From a virus: a stretch of 24,384 nt of DNA. The DNA is taken from the IMG/VR virus record IMGVR_UViG_3300032174_000021, positions 1 through 24,384 of that record; one strand, given 5' to 3'. The position numbers were made by a program, and so were the translations under genes. The notes beneath the pieces are model-generated. The model made no database searches. It was not told the DNA's origin and saw only the letters and a program-made list of their open reading frames with translations. Positions 18,374 through 24,384 of this stretch are shown one piece after another (positions within the stretch are counted from its first letter, which is position 1; each line of letters opens with the position of its first letter).

Positions 18374-20102
18374 GCGCCCTGTCGACACCGTCGACACGCG
18401 CGCCTTGCGCTACAGCGAAGGCCGTCTCATGGGCCTCCGCGTGAACCGCTACTCTTGGTGGACCCACTGGCGTGAGCTCGCAGACTTCTTCCTGCCTCGG
18501 AGGTACAAATGGATAGTGACTCCGAACCAGATGGCCCGGGGCAGCCCGATCAACCAGCACATCCTCGACTCCACTGGTGTAATCTGTGCCAGAAACTTAG
18601 CCAGTGGACTCGTATCCGGGAAATCCAGTCCGACCCGCCCTTGGTTCAAATTGCGTGTAGGGACTGTGGACAGTACAACTACATCCCCGGTTAGCCTTTG
18701 GCTCGCCGAGTGCGAACGGCTCATCTACCTCATCTTCGCCGAGTCCAACTTCTACAACTCCATCGCCCAGTGGTACTTCGACCTCGTAATCTTTGGCACG
18801 GCCTCAATGCTCATCTACGAGGACTTCGAGAACGTTATCAACTGCATCAATCCCTGCGCTGGCGAATACTACATCGACATCGACGGCAAATACCGCCCCA
18901 CTATCTTCTACCGCGAGTTCACCATGACGGTAAGCGCAGTAGTCAACGAGTTCGGCTATGAAAACTGCTCAGACACCATTAAACAACTCTTCGACGATCC
19001 GGGTGGTGCGAACCTTACGCGCGAACTCATTGTCGCTCACTCCATCGAACCGAATGATGATGGTCGAGCAAGTCAGTTTGGCTTTAGCTCTAGGTATGCC
19101 TTCCGAGAACTTTACTGGGAGTGGGGCGGCTCAGCGTCCCCCCAAGGCTCCAACTACCAACCCCAAGGCTTCCTCCGACGCAAAGGCTACTTCTCCCAGC
19201 CCAACATCACCGGTCGTTGGGACCTAGTCTCGAACGATGCCTACGGGCGCAGCCCCGGCATGGACGCCCTGCCTGACCAGAAGCAAGTCCAGTTGGAAAC
19301 CCGCCGCAAGGCCCAAGCCATCGACAAGATGGTGAACCCACCCCTCGTTGCCGATGCCCAGCTGAAGAACCAACCTGCCTCCCTCCTCCCCGGCGGCATC
19401 ACCTACCTTCAAGGCATGGCCGCCGCGGGTGGCAAGCCCGCTCTCACCTCCATCTACGACACCCACCAGTTCCCCGTCCAAGCCATCACTGAGGACCTGA
19501 CCGAGGTCAAGCAACGCCTCGCCAAGACCTTCTTCAACGACGTGCTCTTCACTGCCTCACAGTTCGAAACCCGCTCCAACGTCACCCAACTCGAATGGAA
19601 CATGCGCAAGTCCGAGTCCATGATCGCCCTTGGCCCCGCCCTCGACCGCATCGACTACGAAGGTCTCGACATCGTCCTCGACCGCGTCTTTGACATCGCC
19701 ACCCGCGTGGGCATCCTCCCTCCACCGCCGCCTGAAATCCAAGGGCAGATGATCAACATCACCTACATCTCGATGTTGAAGCAAGCGCAGGAGGCCTCAG
19801 CCGCGGGCGGCATTGAAGCCACCCTCAAACTCGCCGGTGAACTCGAGGGCCTCAAACCCGGCTCCATGATGAACATCGACATCGACTACGCCCTTGACAA
19901 ATACTCCGAACTTCAGAACAATGATCCCAAGATGATCAGAAGTCCTGAGCAGTTGAAGCAAATGCGGGACGAAGAAGCCGCGCAGCAGCGTCAGGCGCAA
20001 CAGGCCGCAATGGCAGAGCAACTCTCCAAGTCCGCCAAGAACCTCACCGATATCGTGCCCGGTGGCGCAGGCTCAGGGGCAGGGACCACAGCTGCGCCAT
20101 GA
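18339..20102 (+). CDS. Head-tail connector portal protein
   Basis: The 587-residue protein fits the podovirus head-tail connector family: an N-terminal helical part (YSWWTHWRELADFFLPRRYK), LDSTGVICARNLASGLVSG near 85-105, and QWYFDLVIFGTASMLIYEDF near 146-165. The long helical C-terminal region has DLTEVKQRLAKTFFNDVLF, followed by TNVTQLE-like SNVTQLEWNMRKSES. It ends in a Gln/Ala-rich tail. Twelve copies form the channel through which TerL pumps DNA. The start is GTG 18339, five bases after GAGGT. Stop and the next ATG overlap (ATGA). Confidence 0.92.
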   Translation: MAKLATAFPRTERPVDTVDTRALRYSEGRLMGLRVNRYSWWTHWRELADFFLPRRYKWIVTPNQMARGSPINQHILDSTGVICARNLASGLVSGKSSPTRPWFKLRVGTVDSTTTSPVSLWLAECERLIYLIFAESNFYNSIAQWYFDLVIFGTASMLIYEDFENVINCINPCAGEYYIDIDGKYRPTIFYREFTMTVSAVVNEFGYENCSDTIKQLFDDPGGANLTRELIVAHSIEPNDDGRASQFGFSSRYAFRELYWEWGGSASPQGSNYQPQGFLRRKGYFSQPNITGRWDLVSNDAYGRSPGMDALPDQKQVQLETRRKAQAIDKMVNPPLVADAQLKNQPASLLPGGITYLQGMAAAGGKPALTSIYDTHQFPVQAITEDLTEVKQRLAKTFFNDVLFTASQFETRSNVTQLEWNMRKSESMIALGPALDRIDYEGLDIVLDRVFDIATRVGILPPPPPEIQGQMINITYISMLKQAQEASAAGGIEATLKLAGELEGLKPGSMMNIDIDYALDKYSELQNNDPKMIRSPEQLKQMRDEEAAQQRQAQQAAMAEQLSKSAKNLTDIVPGGAGSGAGTTAAP

Positions 20103-20584
20103 CCCAAGCCTCCACGCACGACCGCAAGTCCGTACGCGAGGCCGAGAAGGCACAGCGCCTTGCCGATGCCCGTCGTGAAGGTGTCGTCAAGCTTCTGATG
20201 TCCACCCCCGACGGCCGCGAATGGACCTTCGACCTCCTCGGCCGTTGCCACCTCTTCAGCACCACCTACACCGCCGACTCGCGCCAGTCCAGCTTCCTCG
20301 AGGGCGAGCGCAACATTGGCCTGATGCTCCTCGGGGACATCCTCCGCGTTTGCCCAGAACTCTACCTTCAAGCCCAAAGAGAATCCAATGACCGACACAA
20401 CAGTGACGACCGATCCGCCGCTTCAGAACGACCCAGCAGCGAGGACCGAGGACGGCCAGATCAAGGACGTGAGGGACCAGACGCCAGCGCCGACGACAAC
20501 GCAGACAACGGAGACGAAGCCAGCCGAGACGAAGCAGACAACCGATTCGACATCAGCCGATACCTCCCAAAAGGAACCGGCTGA
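20099..20584 (+). CDS. Bbp19-like phage protein with overlapping C-terminal extension
   Basis: Residues 1-95 (REAEKAQRLADARREGVVKL, then EWTFDLLGRCHLFSTTYTAD, GLMLLGDILRVCPELYLQAQ) match the small Bbp19-type proteins found between portal and scaffold genes of BPP-1-like phages. The usual protein ends near here. In this window the frame continues 66 more residues in an Asp/Arg/Ser/Glu-rich stretch that overlaps the start of the scaffold gene in another frame by 197 bases. The core is well supported. The extension may be a lost stop or genuine overprinting. Confidence 0.75.
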   Translation: MTQASTHDRKSVREAEKAQRLADARREGVVKLLMSTPDGREWTFDLLGRCHLFSTTYTADSRQSSFLEGERNIGLMLLGDILRVCPELYLQAQRESNDRHNSDDRSAASERPSSEDRGRPDQGREGPDASADDNADNGDEASRDEADNRFDISRYLPKGTG

Positions 20585-20942
20585 CGACAAGAAGCCCGAC
20601 CCCGCCGCTGGCGCCCCTGAGAAGTACGCCGACTTCGAAGCCCCGGAAGGCCTCACTGTCGACCCCAAGGTCATCGAGTCCGCGGTCCCCATCTTCAAGG
20701 AACTGAACCTCTCCCAAGACCAAGCCCAGAAGCTGTTCGACTTCTACACCACGCAGCAGAAGGCCCTGATCTCCGCTCCCCAGGAAGCCTTCAACGCCAC
20801 CGTCAAGCAATGGCGCGCCGACACCGCTGCCCACGCCGACATCAAGAACGCAGCCGTCGATGGCAAGATCGGCGTGGACGCCGCCATGATCAACATTGGC
20901 CGCGCCAAGCAGACCTCCGCACTGAGTTCGAGCAGGCCATGA
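20388..20942 (+). CDS. Scaffold-like capsid assembly protein, N-terminal part
   Basis: The 184-residue frame starts with a Thr/Pro/Asp-rich segment (PAPTTTQTTETKPAETKQTT) and continues into a scaffold-like body: YADFEAPEGLTVDPKVIESA, FKELNLSQDQAQKLFDFYTT, VKQWRADTAAHADIKNAAVD. It then ends abruptly in a short odd tail (SALSSSRP). The typical scaffold C terminus is in the -1 frame immediately downstream (20939-21130). This fits a one-base deletion in a run of C, a programmed frameshift or a split gene. Scaffold proteins guide capsid assembly and are lost from the virion. A weak GAGA precedes ATG 20388. Confidence 0.8.
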   Translation: MTDTTVTTDPPLQNDPAARTEDGQIKDVRDQTPAPTTTQTTETKPAETKQTTDSTSADTSQKEPADDKKPDPAAGAPEKYADFEAPEGLTVDPKVIESAVPIFKELNLSQDQAQKLFDFYTTQQKALISAPQEAFNATVKQWRADTAAHADIKNAAVDGKIGVDAAMINIGRAKQTSALSSSRP

Positions 20943-21130
20943 ACACCACCGGCGTTGGTGACCACCCCGCCTTCGTGCGCGCCCTGAACAAGTTCGGGCA
21001 GTTGTTTGGTGAAGGCAAGTTCGTCAATGGCGGCGGTCCCTCGCCCCATGGCCAAAAGGCCCCCGGCGCCCCCGACAAGCCCTCGCCAGCCCAAGCCCTA
21101 TTCCCCAAGCTCCCTAGCGCAGCTGGTTAA
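20939..21130 (+). CDS. Scaffold C-terminal part, separated by a -1 frame change
   Basis: The frame carries LRTEFEQAMNTTGVGDHPAF and ALNKFGQLFGEGKFV, the standard C terminus of podovirus scaffold proteins, ending in a Pro-rich tail and QALFPKL. Read continuously with the preceding frame after ACC at 20913-20915 it gives AKQT-LRTEFEQ. It could also start at ATG 20939, which forms an ATGA overlap with the stop of the N-terminal part, giving a 63-residue separate product. A Shine-Dalgarno is poor (AGG three bases upstream). Which of these occurs cannot be decided here. Confidence 0.7.
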   Translation: MNTTGVGDHPAFVRALNKFGQLFGEGKFVNGGGPSPHGQKAPGAPDKPSPAQALFPKLPSAAG

Positions 21131-21136
21131 AGCAAT

Positions 21137-21634
21137 ATGCTCGACTACGACCGCTTAGTAGACCTGTTTGACCTATACGACGACGGTCGCTTCGTTAATC
21201 GAATCAGTCGTGGCCGCGCCAAAGCTGGCGAGCGAGCAGGTTACTTGGACGTTCATGGCTATCGACGCCTCGTTATCGATTACGTCAAGTACTACGAACA
21301 TCACTTGGTTTGGTTTTACGTCCACGGCGAATGGCCCGACGAAATCGACCACATCGATGGCAACTCAGCGAACAACGCGCCAACCAACTTGCGCTTGTGC
21401 AACCGTTCACAGAACAACTGTAATTCCCAAAGACCAACTGGCGAGTCCGGCCTGAGAGGGGCGTACTTGGATAAGCGGAACCTACAATGGTATTCCAAAA
21501 TCCAATTCGGCGGTCAAGTGAAGTTCTTGGGCAACTTCAGTTCAGCGGAAGAGGCTCACCTTGCCTTTGAAGTTGCGGCTGAAAAACTTCACCGGGACTT
21601 CTACGTCCCACCACAACCCGCTATAGGACCATAA
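21137..21634 (+). CDS. HNH homing endonuclease with AP2-like DNA-binding domain
   Basis: The 165-residue protein has an HNH core (VWFYVHGEWPDEIDHIDGNS, NNAPTNLRLCNRSQNNCNS), where H73 lies in DHIDGN and N82 onward forms the last part. A C-terminal AP2-like domain follows (GLRGAYLDKRNLQWYSKIQF, LGNFSSAEEAHLAFEVAAEK). This architecture is typical of free-standing phage homing endonucleases. It lies between the scaffold and major capsid genes, whose order is normally contiguous, so it is an insertion. Its codon choice is less GC-rich than its neighbours. The ribosome binding site is weak. Confidence 0.9.
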   Translation: MLDYDRLVDLFDLYDDGRFVNRISRGRAKAGERAGYLDVHGYRRLVIDYVKYYEHHLVWFYVHGEWPDEIDHIDGNSANNAPTNLRLCNRSQNNCNSQRPTGESGLRGAYLDKRNLQWYSKIQFGGQVKFLGNFSSAEEAHLAFEVAAEKLHRDFYVPPQPAIGP

Positions 21635-21637
21635 CTC

Positions 21638-22681
21638 ATGGCAACGCAAGGAAGTCTCGCGTTAAGCTACGCGGACTGGGCAAAACGAGTTGACGACGGC
21701 TATCGCATCGCCGCCATCATCGAGCTCCTCTCCCAGACCAACGAAATCCTTGACGACATCCTCGTCATGGAAGGCAACCTGCCCACTGGGCACAAGACCA
21801 CAGTCCGCACCGGCCTCCCGCAGGCCACATGGCGCCTGCTCAACGCCGGTGTCCCCAACGCCAAGTCCACCACGGCACAGATCGTCGACACCTGCGGCAA
21901 CCTCGAAACCTACTCCGTCATCGACAAGGACATTGCGGACCTCAACGGCAACACCGCTGAGTTCCGCCTATCCGAAGTCCGTGCGTTCCTCGAGGGCATG
22001 TCCCAGCAGGTCGCCTCAACCTTCATCTACGGCAACCAGCACCTGAACCCCGAGCGGTTCACTGGCCTTGCTCCACGGTACTCCACCGTCAACTCCTCGA
22101 ACTCTCAGACTGCCGCTAACGTTCTTGATGCGGGTGGAACTGCTTCCACGAACACCTCTATGTGGATTCCTACTTGGGGTAGCGACACTCTGCACGGCAT
22201 CTTCCCCAAAGGCAAGATCACTGGCCTTCAGCACCGTGACATGGGCGAGTGGCCCGTGGCCGATGCCTCTGGCAACACCTACCAAGCCTACCGCGACCAC
22301 TTCAAGTGGGAGGTTGGGCTCACGCTTCGCGACTGGCGCTATTGCGTCCGCATCGCCAACATCGATGTAACTCAGCTGACAGGCGTCTCCGCCGCCAACC
22401 TGATCAACCTGATCGTGCGCGGCCTCTACCGCCTGCCTACTGCCCCCACCCAAGCCACGGCGATCCAGACCTCCGACTCCCCTGAGGTCCGCGCCAACAT
22501 GGGCCGGGTGATGATCTACTGCAACAGGATCATCCGGACGTATTTGGACCTTCAGGCGATGAACAAAACCAACGTGCTCCTTCGCCTCGAAGAGTTCAAC
22601 GGCCGAGTGGTGACCACCTTCCGCGGCATCCCTGTTCGTACAGTGGACGCCATCCTCAACAACGAAGCTCAAGTGACCTGA
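21638..22681 (+). CDS. Major capsid protein, BPP-1 Bbp17-like
   Basis: The 347-residue protein matches the capsid family of BPP-1-like phages: N-terminal SYADWAKRVDDGYRIAAIIE, EILDDILVMEGNLPTGHKTT, the VRTGLPQATWRLLN strand, SVIDKDIADLNGNTAEFRLSE, a long central beta region, and C-terminal RTYLDLQAMNKTNVLLRLEE followed by GIPVRTVDAIL. These features are those of HK97-fold capsids of this group. AGGA lies nine bases before ATG 21638. It forms the icosahedral shell with the Bbp16-like cement protein encoded next. Confidence 0.92.
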   Translation: MATQGSLALSYADWAKRVDDGYRIAAIIELLSQTNEILDDILVMEGNLPTGHKTTVRTGLPQATWRLLNAGVPNAKSTTAQIVDTCGNLETYSVIDKDIADLNGNTAEFRLSEVRAFLEGMSQQVASTFIYGNQHLNPERFTGLAPRYSTVNSSNSQTAANVLDAGGTASTNTSMWIPTWGSDTLHGIFPKGKITGLQHRDMGEWPVADASGNTYQAYRDHFKWEVGLTLRDWRYCVRIANIDVTQLTGVSAANLINLIVRGLYRLPTAPTQATAIQTSDSPEVRANMGRVMIYCNRIIRTYLDLQAMNKTNVLLRLEEFNGRVVTTFRGIPVRTVDAILNNEAQVT

Positions 22682-22696
22682 GCACGGAGACCCATC

Positions 22697-23230
22697 ATGA
22701 TCTTAGACTGGCTACTCTCCTTCACTGGGGCTTCACCCTCAGCCCCCACTGACTCCCCAACCATTGGCACCCAAGTCGCCTCGAACATCATCGACCTTGG
22801 TGTCATCTTGGGCATTCCCACTTCCGCCAACGGCGGTGGCGCGCGTGACATTGGCGTCGGCGACCACCCTTCGCTGAAGCTCTCAGCCTTGGTCACCACC
22901 GCCTTTGCCTCAGGCACCTCGCTTCAGCTTGAGCTCTCTGGTGCCCCTGACAACGGCTCTGGGGTCCCCGGTGCCTACACTGTGATGTGGCTTGGCCCCG
23001 CCGTCGTCGAGGCCACCCTCGTTGCTGGCATGCAACTCGCCAACATCGATGTCCCTCGCCCAGTCGCAGGCCAAGTCCTCCCACGGTTCCTACGCCTGCG
23101 CTACATCACTGTAGGCACGCACACCGCGGGTGCCCTTGAAGCCAACATTGTCATCGACCGTGACGACCAGATCGTCGGCACCACCGGCCTCTACTCCGGC
23201 TACCCCGCTGGCATCACCGTGTCGAACTGA
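22697..23230 (+). CDS. Capsid cement protein, Bbp16-like
   Basis: The 177-residue protein begins MILDWLLSFTGAS and contains GTQVASNIIDLGV, RDIGVGDHPSLKLSALVTT, FASGTSLQLELSGAPDNGSG and RFLRLRYITVGTHTAGALEA. These match the Bbp16-type jellyroll cement proteins that decorate BPP-1-like capsids. GGAG lies eight bases before ATG 22697, and it directly follows the capsid gene. It stabilises the mature head by binding between capsomers in known relatives. Confidence 0.9.
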   Translation: MILDWLLSFTGASPSAPTDSPTIGTQVASNIIDLGVILGIPTSANGGGARDIGVGDHPSLKLSALVTTAFASGTSLQLELSGAPDNGSGVPGAYTVMWLGPAVVEATLVAGMQLANIDVPRPVAGQVLPRFLRLRYITVGTHTAGALEANIVIDRDDQIVGTTGLYSGYPAGITVSN

Positions 23231-23238
23231 GGCACACC

Positions 23239-23871
23239 ATGAAGCTCAAACATCTCACTCTAGGTGCTCTGCTTTGGCTAGGGGCAGCTTCGGCTGCCTT
23301 TGCCCAAGCAGTCAACACCGTTCCCCAGGTTGGCGTCATCTCTGCAATCCAGAAGCAGCCGACCTACACCGCCTCGTCAGTTGGCCTCGTCCCTGCCTCC
23401 TCGGCCACTGACATCTGGTGCATCTCCCCCGGTGCCTCCCGTAACATCTCGATTCGCTCGATCAAGATCACCGGCACTGCTGGCACCGCCGTCACCACGC
23501 CGTTCCTTGTCTACCGGCGTGTGTCCCTCGACACTGGTGGCACTCCAGCAACCTCGCTGGCACTTCCAGTGGCGGCGAAGCTCAACCCAGCGGATGGGAC
23601 CTCCACTGCCACTCTCGTCGCCTACACCGCAAACCCCACGGTGGTGGACTCCTCTCCCGTCCTCATGGACGTGATCCAACCTACCCTTGCGGTCACCACC
23701 ACTGCCAATGCTCAGCCCCCAGTCACCGCCTACGGTGAAACTATTGGCTGGTTCACCCATGGCCTCATACTTCAAAAGAACACCACCCAACAGGTCTGTG
23801 TGAACCTCAATGGCGTCACCGTCTCCTCGGGCGTCTTGAACATTACCGCTCAGTGGGTGGAGACACCGTGA
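23239..23871 (+). CDS. Predicted secreted or virion-associated protein with Sec signal
   Basis: The 210-residue protein starts with a Sec-type signal (MKLKHLTLGALLWLGAASAA, cleavage after AFA at 22). The mature part is a Thr/Ala/Val-rich beta protein (SIRSIKITGTAGTAVTTPFL, GTSTATLVAYTANPTVV, GVLNITAQWVETP). It reads like a beta-sandwich surface protein. GAGG is six bases before ATG 23239. Its position after the cement gene suggests a virion or host-envelope role, but phage virion proteins rarely carry Sec signals. Similar genes occur in phages and prophages, but function is unknown. Confidence 0.75.
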   Translation: MKLKHLTLGALLWLGAASAAFAQAVNTVPQVGVISAIQKQPTYTASSVGLVPASSATDIWCISPGASRNISIRSIKITGTAGTAVTTPFLVYRRVSLDTGGTPATSLALPVAAKLNPADGTSTATLVAYTANPTVVDSSPVLMDVIQPTLAVTTTANAQPPVTAYGETIGWFTHGLILQKNTTQQVCVNLNGVTVSSGVLNITAQWVETP

Positions 23872-24332
23872 TGCGGAAGCTCCTCTTAGCCCTCGCTGGC
23901 TTCGCCCTTGGCTTCAGCCTCGTCTGGTTCACCCCGGGTCTTGCCCAGAACTTCACCCGCGGGATGCAGTTCAGTCAAGACACCTCTGGTGCCTTCGGCA
24001 TCGACACCAACAGCGGTATCTACTTCCCAGGGCACATCCTATCCACTGGCGTCAATCGCCCTGCACCAACTCTCGGCGCCTGCGTCACCGGCGGCTCCCC
24101 AACCCTTGTTGGCACTGACTTCGCTGGCACCATCACCGCTGGCACCACTGCCTCCACTTCCTGCACTGTTACCTTTGGGCAAGCCTTCGGTGCAGCCCCT
24201 ACCTGTGTAGTATCTTGGGCATCAGGCCCTCTCGCCGCGATGTCATGGACAACCTCCACCACCGTCCTCACTATTACACAGACTTCGAACGCTAGCTCCA
24301 AGATCATGTACATCTGCACGAGCACATCATGA
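23871..24332 (+). CDS. Second predicted exported beta-rich protein
   Basis: From ATG 23871 (GGAG nine bases upstream, ATG overlapping the previous stop) the protein has 153 residues. It starts with a signal (MRKLLLALAGFALGFSLVWF, cleavage after GLA at 25). The mature part has NFTRGMQFSQDTSGAFGID and a C-terminal beta domain TLGACVTGGSPTLVGTDFAG with four cysteines (ACV, SCT, TCV, ICT) that could form disulfides in the periplasm. The domain recalls repeat domains of tail-associated or exported phage proteins. Function unknown. Confidence 0.75.
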   Translation: MRKLLLALAGFALGFSLVWFTPGLAQNFTRGMQFSQDTSGAFGIDTNSGIYFPGHILSTGVNRPAPTLGACVTGGSPTLVGTDFAGTITAGTTASTSCTVTFGQAFGAAPTCVVSWASGPLAAMSWTTSTTVLTITQTSNASSKIMYICTSTS

Positions 24333-24384
24333 ACCGTATCAGCGCTGGACTTATCATTCTCCTTGGGCTGGCAAGTCCAGCGCT
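24329..24384 (+). CDS. Partial gene, third signal-peptide protein, cut by window edge
   Basis: ATG 24329 forms an ATGA overlap with the preceding stop and opens MNRISAGLIILLGLASPA up to the window edge. This is a typical signal peptide with probable cleavage after SPA. It continues beyond 24384. The overlap and matching architecture make it part of the same run of exported proteins. Confidence 0.6.
   Translation, partial: MNRISAGLIILLGLASPA

Noticed and set aside
20099-24384. Diversity-generating retroelement as in BPP-1
   Set aside because: No reverse transcriptase, template repeat or variable repeat is visible; the window ends before any tail fibre gene.

Overview
The window is a contiguous piece of a tailed bacteriophage genome (or closely related prophage) infecting a Gram-negative, probably proteobacterial host. 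The morphogenesis genes run small terminase, large terminase, head-tail connector portal, Bbp19-like protein, scaffold, Bbp17-like major capsid protein and Bbp16-like cement protein. This is the order and family set I associate with Bordetella phage BPP-1-like podoviruses. The Gram-negative inference rests on this and on lipoprotein and Sec signals. Names are recognised from sequence memory; no search was run. No integrase, repressor, lysis gene, tRNA, reverse transcriptase or CRISPR array was seen, so lifestyle is undetermined.

Left arm, 1-13898, all minus strand and therefore transcribed leftward from about 13.95 kb. Reading in transcription order: small accessory genes (Gln-rich protein, exported peptide, Cys-rich protein), an Ala/Lys-rich basic protein, a coiled-coil protein, a lipoprotein, and an HNH nuclease fused to an unrelated phage protein. 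Next come a run of very small genes, including a zinc ribbon and two single-pass membrane micropeptides, and an SF1 helicase. A winged-helix protein and more small genes follow. The arm ends with a DNA metabolism cassette: a Cas4/RecB-like Fe-S nuclease, a Sak4-like ATPase, a probable ssDNA-binding partner, a MazG-like pyrophosphohydrolase, and a uracil-DNA glycosylase fused to a DNA polymerase-type 3'-5' exonuclease. Most genes overlap by 1-17 bases (ATGA, TAATG, TTGA junctions), so this is tightly coupled translation.

Control region, 13899-14207: a strong leftward sigma70-like promoter faces a rightward region with TATATATA, a hairpin and CGAAC/GTTCG repeats. Four leftward promoters share TTGAC(T/G/A)-17 bp-TA(T/A)(A/T)CT, and three have an extended -10 (TGG). 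Two strong intrinsic terminator hairpins sit inside the leftward cluster, directly ahead of ribosome binding sites.

Right arm, 14208-24384, all plus strand: small genes, a terminator hairpin, a GIY-YIG-like nuclease, then the packaging and capsid module. The window ends in three consecutive genes with Sec-type signal peptides, the last cut by the window edge.

The most unusual points are: several genes that look interrupted (amber in 7908-8207, opal in 8737-8973, a -1 frameshift or split in the scaffold, a polymerase exonuclease ending before its third motif); two homing-type HNH genes; the micropeptides; and the shared promoter architecture, including one promoter that would give an almost leaderless mRNA.
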